DNA of 64,000 bases from Providencia stuartii (GTDB lineage: Bacteria > Pseudomonadota > Gammaproteobacteria > Enterobacterales > Enterobacteriaceae), in assembly GCF_029277985.1 (NCBI RefSeq), contig NZ_CP119546.1, positions 124,001 through 188,000 on the forward strand, written 5' to 3'. The position numbers and the translations under genes were made by a program. Below the pieces are notes generated by a model that saw only the letters and a list, made by a program, of their open reading frames with translations, had not been told where the DNA came from and ran no database searches. How positions within the stretch are numbered: the first letter of the stretch is position 1; each line of letters starts with the position of its first letter. This document shows positions 25,547 to 35,550 of this stretch, piece by piece.

Positions 25547-27233
25547 AAGAAGTGGGATGATATTAGTATCGCTACTTTTACTCAGTGTAAATGTTTTTTC
25601 AGCGCAAACTGAAATTATCATGGCTGAACCTGTTCAACAGGAGATGAATCAAGAAACGTTTGTTGCAAATAATATTATGGTCGGCAAAGTTTTTGATGCT
25701 ATAGCTGAGCGACTTAATAAACCGATTATTCTTAGCAAACTCGCGGCACAAAAGCGGATAACGGGTAATTTTAATTTGGCACATGCTGATGAGATGTTTA
25801 AGGCGTTAACGCGCCGTATCGCATTGGTTTGGTATGATGATGGTGCCGCTATTTATGTTTACGATAATAGCGAGATGCGTAGTGCTATTATTCCTATGAA
25901 TAATGCCAGTAGTCATCAAGTTCTCAATTATATTAAAAAAAATGGTATCTATGACCAGCGCTTTCCTGTTCGTACTCAAGGAGGAAACAGCTTATTGTTT
26001 GTTTCTGGCCCTCCTTTATATGTTGAATTGATACAAGCCGCGACAGCCTATCTTGATGAGCAAGTAAAACAAGAAGCTCTTTCGGGTGGGGAGCTTGCCG
26101 TTATTGCGGTCAAATATGCTTCGGTGACAGATAGAACTTATTCATTACGCGGTAATAATATTACTGTTCCAGGTATGTTATCAGTCATCAGTGAATTATT
26201 TAAAAATACCCCTGTAGGGACTGTACCAACGCAAAAAATTGCATCGGCACCAAAAGATAACATAGGAGATGACATTGATGCCTTGATGGATGCGCCGATT
26301 GGTGAGGCTGTAGAGCCCATGCCTGCATTCAATGGTACTCGTAATCCATCTAATGTTCTTTTTTCATTAGTGGCACATCCAGATAGTAACAGTTTAATTG
26401 TTAAAGGTTCCCCTGAACAAATTCGTTATGTTCGCCAATTAGTCAGGACATTAGATACTCGGCGCCGACAAGTTGAATTGTCGTTGTGGATCATTGATAT
26501 CACACGTAGTGAATTAGATAACTTAGGTGTTAATTGGGAAGTTGGCACCATTAATACCGGTAACAGTTCGTTTTCTTTTAACCGCAGTACACTGTCTGAT
26601 AGTACAGATTTCTTATTGCGTATCGATGCGCTAAGTAAAAGTGGCAATGGGCATATTGTGTCTCGCCCCGTGTTATTAACTCAAGAAAATATTCCTGCTT
26701 TATTTGATAACAACACCAGTTTCTACGCTAAGTTACAGGGTGAACGTATCGCCACTTTAGAGCAAGTCACCTACGGCACGATGGTCAGTGTGATGCCACG
26801 CATTTCAGCGGGTAACCATGTAGAAATGGAAGTGAATATTGAGGATGGTGCTGAAAAACAATCAAAAAATGGTGAAACGTCTAATGTTGAAGGGCTCCCT
26901 TCGGTCAATCGAACAACGATTAATACCGTTGCTCGTATCGCTCAAAACAGTAGTTTATTGATAGGCGGATATACTCGAGAACAGATTGTAGAAAATGAAA
27001 GTCATATTCCTTTATTAGGCGATATCCCATTGGTTGGTCGTCTATTTAGCCATTCATCAATGAATAAACAAAAAATGGTACGGCTATTCTTAATCCAACC
27101 TCGTTTGTTGGATGAAAATGAAGTATGGGATGGCCGACAATTTTCTGAAAACCTTCGCATCAAACAACATGACAAACAGTTACATAGCACCATCCAATTT
27201 TTAAAAACCTATATGGGGGAATCATGGCAATAG
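25536..27233 (+). CDS. invG: InvG/MxiD outer-membrane secretin (SctC)
   Basis: A 565-residue secretin with a signal peptide (cut near VFS-AQT), N-terminal ring domains (FVANNIMVGKVFDAIAERLNKPI and following), a repeated secretin N domain and the C-terminal beta-barrel with the signature GLPSVNRTTINTVARIAQN and LIGGYTRE. It forms the outer-membrane channel of the injectisome. GGAG precedes the ATG. Its C-terminal tail (about residues 530-565) is the likely pilotin-binding segment. Confidence 0.93.
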   Translation: MKSKRSGMILVSLLLLSVNVFSAQTEIIMAEPVQQEMNQETFVANNIMVGKVFDAIAERLNKPIILSKLAAQKRITGNFNLAHADEMFKALTRRIALVWYDDGAAIYVYDNSEMRSAIIPMNNASSHQVLNYIKKNGIYDQRFPVRTQGGNSLLFVSGPPLYVELIQAATAYLDEQVKQEALSGGELAVIAVKYASVTDRTYSLRGNNITVPGMLSVISELFKNTPVGTVPTQKIASAPKDNIGDDIDALMDAPIGEAVEPMPAFNGTRNPSNVLFSLVAHPDSNSLIVKGSPEQIRYVRQLVRTLDTRRRQVELSLWIIDITRSELDNLGVNWEVGTINTGNSSFSFNRSTLSDSTDFLLRIDALSKSGNGHIVSRPVLLTQENIPALFDNNTSFYAKLQGERIATLEQVTYGTMVSVMPRISAGNHVEMEVNIEDGAEKQSKNGETSNVEGLPSVNRTTINTVARIAQNSSLLIGGYTREQIVENESHIPLLGDIPLVGRLFSHSSMNKQKMVRLFLIQPRLLDENEVWDGRQFSENLRIKQHDKQLHSTIQFLKTYMGESWQ

Positions 27234-28336
27234 CGCCTTTGGGTGGTGGTGCCCGCATGTTAGGAGGGGCGCAAGAAAAGAGTCGTTCATCCAAAACGGG
27301 TGATGATTCGGATGAGGTATTACGTGGGCAAGGGGTGATTGATAGCTCCGGAGAATATGCGTCGATGTCGATGTTAGCAGCGAGCCATGTAAAAAGAAGT
27401 AGTGGTAAGCAAGATGACACGGAAGATTGGATGCAGTTTGCTGAACGTATCCTTGATGAGAATGCGGATGAAACTATTTTAAATGTTGAGGGCATACTCA
27501 ATCGTCAATTTATGACACCTAAAGAGTTAAAAGCATTTTTATTGCGTTTTTTCTCCGATCCCAGCGATTTATTAATGGCGTTGGCAGCATTAATTAATCG
27601 TGGAAAACTTAAGCAAGAGCAGCTTGAACAACTCAAAAAACTGGAAGAGCAACTTCACCAAGAAGATATCGATAGAAGTACGCAAGCTGGTGTGAATATC
27701 GCCCTTATTGCAAAGGCTTTTGCGCAAAAAATAAAACAGTCGGCGGGAAACTTGCGTATGTTATACCGTGAGTTTTTGGCTTATGAAGGTCCTGTTGTTT
27801 ATTTATATGAACAATGGGTGGAAGAGATGGAAAGCCAAGAACGTGAAAATATTATGCGTTATTTAAGTCGTGCATTGGCTTGTGATCTGCAAGCGCTTCC
27901 CTTAGGTGACATTAATATGGGTGAGTTCGGTAACTATTTTATGCGTGTAGGACGATTAAGAGAGTTACAGTCATTAGACCATGTATTTATCCAACAATTT
28001 TTTCAATCAAATCTATTTAAGCACCATCGGCAATTTATTAACGAAAAATTTGAAAAAGAGCTTAGTAAATTATTTACGGCAGGTATTCGAAATCAAACTA
28101 ATTTCAATGAAGGTTTATTATTATTTATTTCTTCCCAGTTAAGCATGATGAGTACTGATTTGCGTGCTCGATTTTTGCAATTATTAATTTTGGCATTTGC
28201 AACAATACCCGTTAGCGTCTTTCAATCATTGGAAGCGCGCGATGAATTAATAAATCAATTGAAAGATTGTATGCATTATGTGATGGCACAAGAAGAATTA
28301 ATGATGCGTAACTATTTTCAAAGGGAGGATTTTTAA
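27224..28336 (+). CDS. invE: InvE/MxiC gatekeeper (SctW)
   Basis: A 370-residue protein with a Gly/Ser-rich N-terminal secretion or chaperone-binding segment and three helical X-bundle-like domains (TPKELKAFLLRFFSDPSDLLMALAALI; AFAQKIKQSAGNLRMLYREFL). The YopN/MxiC/InvE family blocks effector release until translocators are out. It overlaps invG by 10 bp and is followed at 4 bp by invA, the same neighbours as in Salmonella. Confidence 0.9.
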   Translation: MAIAPLGGGARMLGGAQEKSRSSKTGDDSDEVLRGQGVIDSSGEYASMSMLAASHVKRSSGKQDDTEDWMQFAERILDENADETILNVEGILNRQFMTPKELKAFLLRFFSDPSDLLMALAALINRGKLKQEQLEQLKKLEEQLHQEDIDRSTQAGVNIALIAKAFAQKIKQSAGNLRMLYREFLAYEGPVVYLYEQWVEEMESQERENIMRYLSRALACDLQALPLGDINMGEFGNYFMRVGRLRELQSLDHVFIQQFFQSNLFKHHRQFINEKFEKELSKLFTAGIRNQTNFNEGLLLFISSQLSMMSTDLRARFLQLLILAFATIPVSVFQSLEARDELINQLKDCMHYVMAQEELMMRNYFQREDF

Positions 28337-28340
28337 TCAA

Positions 28341-30410
28341 ATGAATAAGTTTACTGGATTTCTTTTAGCGATCCGTAATCGGCCAGAATTGATGGTATTA
28401 GTGATTATGGTGATGGTCATCGCGATGCTCATTATTCCGTTACCGACGATATTGGTCGATTTACTGATTGGCTTGAATATTATGATCTCAGTACTTATTT
28501 TTATGAGTTCTTTTTATATTACTCGGATCCTCAATTTTCAATCCTTTCCCTCAATTTTATTAATCAGCACATTATTTCGCCTTGCTTTATCGATTAGTAC
28601 TAGTCGACTGATCCTATTAGAAGCTGACGCTGGGGAAATTATTGCCACCTTTGGTGAGTTTGTTATTCAAGATAACTTGGTTGTTGGGATGGTCGTATTT
28701 GCGATTGTAACCATCGTACAATTTATTGTTATTACTAAAGGTTCTGAACGTATCGCGGAAGTGGCTGCTCGTTTTTCGCTTGATGCGATGCCCGGAAAGC
28801 AAATGAGCATTGATGCTGACTTACGGGCAGGAGTTATTGATGAAGCAACGGTCAAAGAGCGCCGAGGTGATTTAGAAAAAGAGAGTCAGCTATTTGGTTC
28901 TTTTGATGGTGCGATGAAGTTTATTAAAGGAGACGCAATAGCTGGGATTGTCATTATTTTTGTTAACTTAATCGGTGGGATTTCCGTTGGTATGGCACAA
29001 CAGGGAATGGATATCTCTTCTGCGCTGAACACGTTCTCATTATTAACCATCGGTGATGGACTTGTTGCGCAAATCCCTGCGTTACTTATCTCTATCAGTG
29101 CTGGTTTTATTGTCACCCGAGTGGGTGGCAACGATAAAAACTTGGGACAGAATATTGTTTCTGAGTTATTTGCCAATGATTTTACGATCCTCATTACCGC
29201 ACTCATTGTTTTATTTATGGGGTTCTTACCTGGGTTTCCGACAGCGATATTTATTTTCTTATCAGCGCTCTTATCGATAATATTTTTTGTCCGTTTTTGG
29301 AAAAAACGTAAAGATAAAACTTATCAGCAGACACAAGCTGAGCGCGTTAATGTGGGTACAGAGATAACTGAAGGAGAAACACAAAGGGAAAACAGTGCTA
29401 TTGAGGAAGAGTATATTCCTGAAACGCTACCCATTATTATTTCTGTCAACCAACAATATAAAAAATCACTTGAAGAGAAAAATTTCTTAGCGCGTTTTAA
29501 AAAGGATGTGTTTATTCGCTATGGCTATCGAATACCCGATATTGCCATTAATTACTCACCGATTGTACCTAATAATAAAATTATCATTTTAATAAATGAA
29601 GTCAAAGCAGGTGAGTATGATATCTGTTTTGGCGGTCATCGTTTATTAACAGTGAGTGATGAGCTGGAATATTTAGGGATCGAGCTAATACATTTTACGG
29701 ATGAGTATGGTGCAGTGAGTTCTTGGATTACTAATCAAGATATCGAGCAAGTTGAACAATTAGGATTGATGATACGCGATGATGTAACAGAAATGATTGA
29801 TTGTGTTAGCACGCTTTTATTACGTCATATTAATGAGTTTTTCGGTATTCAAGAAACTAAAAATCTACTTGATGATCTAGAAAACAAATATCCGGAGTTA
29901 TTAAAGGAGTGCTATCGGCATTCAACAGTGCAAAAAGTCACGGAAGTTTTTCAACGTTTATTAATGGAAAAAATTTCAGTTCGTAATATGAAATTAATCG
30001 TTGAAACCCTTGTCCAGTGGGCGCCAAAAGAAAAAGACAGTTTGATGTTAGTCGAGCATGTTCGAACGTCGATGTCGCGTTATATCTCTTCCCGTTTCGC
30101 TGTTGAAGGCCGCTTAAATGTATTAATGGTGAATTCTGTATTTGAAGACACCATTCGCCAAGGTATTCGGCAATCGGCAGGCGGGGTTTACTTGCATCTC
30201 GAACCCGAAACAACCAATGAATTAATTCAATCTGCGGAATTAGCCCTTGAAAACAGCTATCTCTCAGCTCGGGATATTACGGTATTGGTTCCTGTTGATA
30301 TCCGCCGTTTTGTGAAAAAAATCCTTGAAGGACGCTTTCCTGAGTTAGAAGTTCTCTCATTTAATGAGGTTTCTGACATGGTGAAAGTGAATATTATTAA
30401 GACAATATAA
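28341..30410 (+). CDS. invA: InvA/MxiA export gate protein (SctV)
   Basis: A 689-residue FHIPEP-family protein. Its N-terminal half has about eight TM segments and the family signature (SLDAMPGKQMSIDADLRAG), and the C-terminal cytoplasmic half forms the nonameric ring that docks substrates and chaperones. GGAGG lies upstream of the ATG. Length is close to Salmonella InvA (685). It is the central export gate in the inner membrane. Confidence 0.95.
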   Translation: MNKFTGFLLAIRNRPELMVLVIMVMVIAMLIIPLPTILVDLLIGLNIMISVLIFMSSFYITRILNFQSFPSILLISTLFRLALSISTSRLILLEADAGEIIATFGEFVIQDNLVVGMVVFAIVTIVQFIVITKGSERIAEVAARFSLDAMPGKQMSIDADLRAGVIDEATVKERRGDLEKESQLFGSFDGAMKFIKGDAIAGIVIIFVNLIGGISVGMAQQGMDISSALNTFSLLTIGDGLVAQIPALLISISAGFIVTRVGGNDKNLGQNIVSELFANDFTILITALIVLFMGFLPGFPTAIFIFLSALLSIIFFVRFWKKRKDKTYQQTQAERVNVGTEITEGETQRENSAIEEEYIPETLPIIISVNQQYKKSLEEKNFLARFKKDVFIRYGYRIPDIAINYSPIVPNNKIIILINEVKAGEYDICFGGHRLLTVSDELEYLGIELIHFTDEYGAVSSWITNQDIEQVEQLGLMIRDDVTEMIDCVSTLLLRHINEFFGIQETKNLLDDLENKYPELLKECYRHSTVQKVTEVFQRLLMEKISVRNMKLIVETLVQWAPKEKDSLMLVEHVRTSMSRYISSRFAVEGRLNVLMVNSVFEDTIRQGIRQSAGGVYLHLEPETTNELIQSAELALENSYLSARDITVLVPVDIRRFVKKILEGRFPELEVLSFNEVSDMVKVNIIKTI

Positions 30411-30421
30411 GGAAATTTCTT

Positions 30422-30829
30422 ATGAAGTATCGTTTTGTTGAAGCATTAAATTCATTTTTAAATGACATGGGGCGTAGTGATTTAATTAATCCTCAATTAG
30501 ATTGTCATTCAAATATTCAATTAGAAATGAATGATGCACCAGCGATTAATATTGACCTTTCTAGTGATGACGTAATTATTTGGTGTCATTTAGCGGAGTA
30601 TAGTGCAGCAAGGTTTGATTCTGTCAGTCAGAATTTGCTAAATATGATAATTCAATATCCACCACGTAATTTTCAACCAGGTCAACCGGCATTAAATCTT
30701 GTCGATGATGTTTTCGTTCTGTCCGCGGTCATGAAAGAAACGGCATTAAGTCATGCACAGCAGTTTGCTGATAGTTTCGAAGAATTTTTTGAACGTAGCA
30801 ATTTGTTCAGAACAGCATTAGTTGGCTAA
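30422..30829 (+). CDS. invB: InvB-like effector chaperone (class IB)
   Basis: A 135-residue small acidic protein of the InvB/Spa15 chaperone family, lying between invA and invC as in Salmonella. InvB-type chaperones bind the N-terminus of several effectors (SipA among them) and lead them to the export gate. AAGGAAA precedes the ATG. Identification rests on size, order and general pattern (FEEFFERSNLFR tail). Confidence 0.8.
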   Translation: MKYRFVEALNSFLNDMGRSDLINPQLDCHSNIQLEMNDAPAINIDLSSDDVIIWCHLAEYSAARFDSVSQNLLNMIIQYPPRNFQPGQPALNLVDDVFVLSAVMKETALSHAQQFADSFEEFFERSNLFRTALVG

Positions 30830-30831
30830 CC

Positions 30832-32124
30832 ATGAAACTATTTGATTACTGCGCGCACCCAGCGCGCATTCATGGCTGTTTGATGGAGGCACCGTTACAC
30901 GGTGTTTTTATTGGCGAAATTTGTATTGTTGAACGTTCTTTAGCCTCAAGTGAATGTCTCGCAAAAGCACAAGTTGTCGGCTTTAAAGAAGGGCTGACAG
31001 TGCTGAGCTTAATTGGTCGAATCCAAGGATTAACTCGCGAGGTTGTTATCCGCCCAACAGGACAATCTTTTGTGTTTGCAATGAATGAGCAACTGTCTGG
31101 CAAAATCTTTGATGCTGCCGGTGAGCTGGTTGGCACACTCGGTGAACCAGTAAGGGAAAGTGTGTTAAATGAATCGAAGTTAATGCGTATTGATAGCCCA
31201 CCTGTCAGTGTTACCTCAAGGCGCGCTATTGATGAACCTCTCATTACTGGAATTCGAGCTGTCGATGGTTTATTAACTTGTGGGTTAGGGCAACGCATTG
31301 GTATTTTTGCGGCCGCAGGCAGCGGCAAAACATCGTTAATGAATATGATCATTAACCACGCTGAAGCGGATATTCATGTGGTGGCTTTAATTGGGGAGCG
31401 TGGTAGAGAGGTTATTGAATTTATTGATGAATTGCAAAACTCACCTCATGCAGGTCAGACTATTTTAATATACGCGACCTCAGATAGTCCTCCAATAGAA
31501 CGCTGTAATGCCGCTTTACTGGCGACAACAATTGCGGAATATTTTCGTGACCTTGGACGCAATGTGTTGCTTTTTGTGGACTCCATGACTCGTTATGCAA
31601 GGGCCTTACGGGATGTTGCATTAGCTGCGGGTGAATTACCTGCTAGACGAGGTTACCCCGCATCTGTTTTTGAACAACTTCCCATGTTGCTTGAGCGACC
31701 CGGACGTCTCCAAAAAGGGTCGATAACCGCGTTTTACACGGTGTTAATCGAAAGTGAAGATGAAGCAGACCCTATTGGTGATGAGATCCGTTCGATTTTA
31801 GATGGGCATATTTATTTAAGTCATAAGCTAGCCGGAAAAGGGCATTATCCCGCTATTGATATTCTGCATAGTATTAGCCGCGTCTCCTCGAAAGTAACAA
31901 CAGAAAAACATCAACAATTCGCGATTAAAGTCCGTGAGCGGTTATCGCGATTAGAACAAATCCAATTGTATTTAGAGCTTGGAGAATATCAGCGTGGTGA
32001 AAGTATCGATAATGATAATGCGTTAGATAAAAAAGAGGAAATAGAGCAATTTTTAAAACAAAAAATCAATGAAGCAGAACATTTTGATGCAATGTTAAAT
32101 CAACTCAGTCATTTGGCATCCTAA
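30832..32124 (+). CDS. invC: InvC/Spa47 secretion ATPase (SctN)
   Basis: A 430-residue F1-like hexameric ATPase. Walker A is AAAGSGKT with K166, Walker B LLFVDSMTRYA with D250, and the arrangement RRGYPASVFEQLP and the catalytic GERGREV are also present. It separates chaperones from effectors and energises export at the cytoplasmic face. It starts 2 bp after invB and overlaps invI by one base (TAATG). Confidence 0.95.
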   Translation: MKLFDYCAHPARIHGCLMEAPLHGVFIGEICIVERSLASSECLAKAQVVGFKEGLTVLSLIGRIQGLTREVVIRPTGQSFVFAMNEQLSGKIFDAAGELVGTLGEPVRESVLNESKLMRIDSPPVSVTSRRAIDEPLITGIRAVDGLLTCGLGQRIGIFAAAGSGKTSLMNMIINHAEADIHVVALIGERGREVIEFIDELQNSPHAGQTILIYATSDSPPIERCNAALLATTIAEYFRDLGRNVLLFVDSMTRYARALRDVALAAGELPARRGYPASVFEQLPMLLERPGRLQKGSITAFYTVLIESEDEADPIGDEIRSILDGHIYLSHKLAGKGHYPAIDILHSISRVSSKVTTEKHQQFAIKVRERLSRLEQIQLYLELGEYQRGESIDNDNALDKKEEIEQFLKQKINEAEHFDAMLNQLSHLAS

Positions 32125-32579
32125 TGATTAAAGACCTCCTTGCACTCAATGAAAAACGGTTTGAAAGCGTTTTGCAGGAGCAATTGAAATTGCAATCATT
32201 CATGAATGCATTGCAACAACAACGTACAGACATTCAATCACGAATTAATGTGTTGAATACACAAACGGGTTTATATGAATTATCGGCGGAATTAAACAAA
32301 GTTGCTTTTTGGGAGCGTCAGCGACTAAAAGCCGCCTTGTTAGCTGAAATTGCCCACCTTGAATATCAAATTGAATCGATGAGTGCCGAGTTAACCAAAT
32401 ATGAACAATCACGAAAACATCTTGTTCAGCGTATGTTCACTTTACGTAACAAGTGCGAAAAATTCCGAAATTATCTCAAGCAGCAACGAATTGCTCGGTG
32501 TTTAAAATTAGAACGTCAGCAACAAAATGAAATTGAGGAGTTGTCCGTTTATGACAACAATAAAATTGGAACTGAATGA
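32124..32579 (+). CDS. invI: InvI/SpaM stalk protein (SctO)
   Basis: A 151-residue protein that is nearly all coiled coil, rich in Gln, Glu, Arg and Leu (LNEKRFESVLQEQLKLQSFMNALQQQ). SctO proteins form the stalk inside the ATPase ring, reaching the SctV gate. It is coupled to invC through the TAATG overlap, and the next gene begins within its last codons. Confidence 0.85.
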   Translation: MIKDLLALNEKRFESVLQEQLKLQSFMNALQQQRTDIQSRINVLNTQTGLYELSAELNKVAFWERQRLKAALLAEIAHLEYQIESMSAELTKYEQSRKHLVQRMFTLRNKCEKFRNYLKQQRIARCLKLERQQQNEIEELSVYDNNKIGTE

Positions 32580-33939
32580 ATCTAATGTGGTACCGATAGA
32601 TAAGCAAACGATGCCAGCCGGCAATGGAAAGCCGCTCGATAATCTATCCGTACTCAAAAAACAGATGAAAGCATTGGCAGCGAAGCACGCTCACCGTTCG
32701 ACACCGAAAAAACACCGTAAAAAGCTGGCTGAAGAGTGTATCGTGCCATTATTGATGCAGTTGCCTATTCACTTACGCCATACGGAAACAGCCGAAAAGC
32801 TTATGGCGTTTTGCCAATTAGGGTTAAATGTCGAGAAGGAGGCTGACGAAACCTTTCAGGGAGAACACTTAGCGGCAGAGATATTGCCGGTAGCAACGGT
32901 CAGCATGTTGCAGAAGGACGGCGGTGGAATATTCGGGAATTTCAATAACACTCAACAGCATCATTTCCCCAAAAGCCAGTTAAAAGCCACCTCAGAGAAA
33001 CAGGCGCTATTCGGTGAAACCATCAATAAAAATATTGCCGACAGCTTGCAGCCTTCTTTAGCGACACAACAAGCCAAGCCACAACGTAGTGTTCAGCAAT
33101 TGGCCTCGTCAAACTTGCTATCGCCGATAAAATCCCGAGATATACCACAGACTAATATTGATTTGACCCATGTTGAGACGTCACAAGTGCCTGCTCAACC
33201 TTCGGTCATCACGCCTAAAATACACCATGGTATTCAATCTCCCTCCCTGTTATCTGAAATACAGGATGGCGTTCAGTGGCCTGTCACCTTATCTGAAACT
33301 GCTCCCACGACTCAGTCATCTACAACACTGCTTGACACTCAGCATGCCTCTTCATTGGCTTTCGCAGAGGCTCATCCAACAGAAAATGTCACGTTAAATA
33401 CGTTCACTGCGCCTTCTCTGTCGCTTGAAAAGCAACGAACAGCGTTAACTAAACAACCGATTAATGTGCCAATGGATACCGAGAGTACTCAGTCTACGCC
33501 AGTGTCTCAGGTTCAGTCGCTGGCAGAGCGCCTTGATGTACTTGAACAACAAAATGGGACTTTACCTGCACCGATGAATGCAAACATACAGGTTCATACA
33601 ACAGCTCAAGCGCGGCAATCCACAACAGTGGCGATGAATACGGCACAAGTTAGGGCTGAGATGACTGAGCAAATGACGGAAAAAGTCGCAAAAATTGAAG
33701 GACGCAGCCTCACTTATACCTTTAGTCGATGGCAAAGTAGTCCCGCGGTGACGTTTGAATTGAATCCGCGTGGTGGAGAGTTACTCGCCAGTACAACTAG
33801 TCAGGAAGTTCATCAAGTATTACGTGAAAACCAACACCTTTTTCGTGGTGAGCAGCCTTTATCGATTCGTTATGAAGGTCAGCAGCATGAAAAGCAACGC
33901 CAACAGCAGCAAGAACACACTGAGCCAGAAGATAACTAA
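32551..33939 (+). CDS. invJ: InvJ/SpaN needle length regulator (SctP)
   Basis: A protein of about 462 residues, longer than Salmonella InvJ (336). A disordered N-terminal and middle part rich in Gln, Thr, Ser and Pro (with a weak two-unit repeat GIQSPSLLSEIQD / GVQWPVTLSETAP) precedes the C-terminal substrate-switch domain (GRSLTYTFSRWQSSPAVTFE, then LSIRYEG). It measures needle length and switches secretion to later substrates. The start at 32551 has GAGGAG upstream and overlaps invI by 29 bp; an in-frame ATG at 32527 is possible. Confidence 0.8.
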   Translation: MTTIKLELNESNVVPIDKQTMPAGNGKPLDNLSVLKKQMKALAAKHAHRSTPKKHRKKLAEECIVPLLMQLPIHLRHTETAEKLMAFCQLGLNVEKEADETFQGEHLAAEILPVATVSMLQKDGGGIFGNFNNTQQHHFPKSQLKATSEKQALFGETINKNIADSLQPSLATQQAKPQRSVQQLASSNLLSPIKSRDIPQTNIDLTHVETSQVPAQPSVITPKIHHGIQSPSLLSEIQDGVQWPVTLSETAPTTQSSTTLLDTQHASSLAFAEAHPTENVTLNTFTAPSLSLEKQRTALTKQPINVPMDTESTQSTPVSQVQSLAERLDVLEQQNGTLPAPMNANIQVHTTAQARQSTTVAMNTAQVRAEMTEQMTEKVAKIEGRSLTYTFSRWQSSPAVTFELNPRGGELLASTTSQEVHQVLRENQHLFRGEQPLSIRYEGQQHEKQRQQQQEHTEPEDN

Positions 33940-33941
33940 TT

Positions 33942-34871
33942 ATGTTGAATATTCGTCGTATTAGCCCACGAGAAGTGCAAATGCGCGCTTGGCAGCAGCG
34001 TTATCAACCTGATGCCGATGTCGTTGTACCTAAATCAGGGGAGCGTTATTTTCGTCTGACGTTAGTGAGCGAGAAGGAAACCGTACAGGGGCTCATGCAT
34101 GTCGGTGAATGGTGTGATTATCGTTGGCCAACATTGATACATTATGCATGGGATGCCCTTAATGAGGCAGATTTGGTTAGCTTGTTTCATTCTGAATACC
34201 CTAGGACTCTTTTTTTCTCCGAACGTTTCCGTTGCCGAAATATTGAAATTATTGATGATGAGAGTGTCACTCAGCATTGGTTATGTGTGCATGAGTCTCA
34301 CCTAGGAAAAGTGTTGCTGTCCTCTCCAATTAATGGGGTAGCACGGCAACCAGTCGAAAATCGTTTTATAGAATGTTTGCGATTACAAGCAGATTGGATA
34401 TTAGGCCATAGCGATATCAGCGTGAAGCTGTTGCAATCCATCGAATTACACGATGTGTTGTATATCCAAAAATTACAACTGCATATGTCAATTGCAGGGC
34501 GTCTGTTTGCCCGTTTTCAAAAACAACAAGAAGGCCAATTTATGATTGAGGAAATGATTGATTCGGAGACTGAAAATAACACTGAGGCGTCAACGGAAGC
34601 ACTGATTGATGAAGTCGTGCAACCATTTGATGTAAATACGTTATCGGTCAAACTGACATTTGTATTAGGTCACAGTGAAATCACGATTAATGAGTTAGCG
34701 AATATGCAGCTTGGCTCAATATATTCCATTGGTGAGAATAAAGAGCGCGAAGTTAAAGTTTATGCAAATAAACAGTTTATTGCGGAAGGGGAGCTAATCT
34801 ATATTGGCGATAGTGATGAGTTAGGTTTAGAAATCACCCGTCTTGGCAATTTAGGCGATAGAAGGCTTTAA
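33942..34871 (+). CDS. spaO: SpaO sorting platform protein (SctQ), with probable internal start
   Basis: A 309-residue protein with a degenerate N-terminal SPOA-like region and a clear C-terminal SPOA domain (about 220-300; VKLTFVLGHSEITINELANMQLGS). It forms the cytoplasmic pods with OrgA and OrgB. An in-frame ATG at 34542 (M201) has AGAAGG seven bases upstream and would give a 110-residue C-terminal product, like the short SpaO/Spa33 forms that come from internal starts near residues 190-203. It begins 2 bp after invJ. Confidence 0.88.
   Translation: MLNIRRISPREVQMRAWQQRYQPDADVVVPKSGERYFRLTLVSEKETVQGLMHVGEWCDYRWPTLIHYAWDALNEADLVSLFHSEYPRTLFFSERFRCRNIEIIDDESVTQHWLCVHESHLGKVLLSSPINGVARQPVENRFIECLRLQADWILGHSDISVKLLQSIELHDVLYIQKLQLHMSIAGRLFARFQKQQEGQFMIEEMIDSETENNTEASTEALIDEVVQPFDVNTLSVKLTFVLGHSEITINELANMQLGSIYSIGENKEREVKVYANKQFIAEGELIYIGDSDELGLEITRLGNLGDRRL
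34542..34871 (+). CDS. predicted short SpaO isoform from an internal start
   Basis: AGAAGG followed after seven bases by ATG (34542), in frame with spaO, could start a separate 110-residue protein made of an acidic linker and the SPOA domain. In Salmonella and Shigella the equivalent products pair with full-length SpaO/Spa33 and are needed for a stable platform. This is inference from the sequence pattern plus family knowledge. Confidence 0.55.
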   Translation: MIEEMIDSETENNTEASTEALIDEVVQPFDVNTLSVKLTFVLGHSEITINELANMQLGSIYSIGENKEREVKVYANKQFIAEGELIYIGDSDELGLEITRLGNLGDRRL

Positions 34872-34872
34872 T

Positions 34873-35538
34873 ATGTCTATCGTATCTAATGAAATTCCGC
34901 TATTAGCTGTTATTTCTCTTGCTACATTACTGCCGTTTCTTATTGCGGCAGGTACCTGCTATCTCAAAATATCTATTGTATTAATTATGGTACGTAATGC
35001 GATGGGGGTACAGCAGGTACCGTCAACGATGGCATTAAACGGTATTGCAATGCTGTTATCTTTATTTGTCATGATGCCCGTTGTTCAAGATATTAATCAT
35101 TATATGCGTGAAGAAAAGGTGGATTTTACGCGTGTGGAATCGGTCGATAATTTTGTTGAAGGTGGATTAGGCCGTTATAAAGCATATTTACTAAAATATT
35201 CCGATCCTGAACTCGTCAATTTTTTTGAGTCCGTACAAAAAGGCACGAATGAAGAAATTAATTATATAGAAGAGGGTCAGACAACACTTTTTTCATTATT
35301 ACCTGCTTATGCATTAAGTGAAATTAAATCTGCATTTGAAATTGGTTTTTATATCTATTTGCCTTTTGTGGTCATTGATCTGGTGATCTCTAGCATTCTT
35401 TTAGCGCTCGGTATGATGATGATGAGCCCTGTCACTATATCAGTGCCGGTAAAATTGATTTTATTTGTAGCTATTGACGGGTGGTCGCTCATTTCCAAAG
35501 GACTAGTGATGCAATACTTTGAATTAGCACAACAATAA
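34873..35538 (+). CDS. spaP: SpaP export apparatus protein (SctR)
   Basis: A 221-residue FliP-family membrane protein with four hydrophobic segments and the hallmark pattern ISLATLLPFLIAAGTCYLKI near the N-terminus and IGFYIYLPFVVIDLVISSIL later. Five copies build the export gate core with SpaQ and SpaR. It is in the strict order spaO-P-Q-R-S. Length matches Salmonella SpaP (224). Confidence 0.93.
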   Translation: MSIVSNEIPLLAVISLATLLPFLIAAGTCYLKISIVLIMVRNAMGVQQVPSTMALNGIAMLLSLFVMMPVVQDINHYMREEKVDFTRVESVDNFVEGGLGRYKAYLLKYSDPELVNFFESVQKGTNEEINYIEEGQTTLFSLLPAYALSEIKSAFEIGFYIYLPFVVIDLVISSILLALGMMMMSPVTISVPVKLILFVAIDGWSLISKGLVMQYFELAQQ

Positions 35539-35550
35539 TGAGGAAATGCC

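Noticed and set aside
30870..31352. 160-codon open frame antisense to invC
   Set aside because: It is a shadow of the ATPase gene, with no ribosome binding site or recognisable motif.
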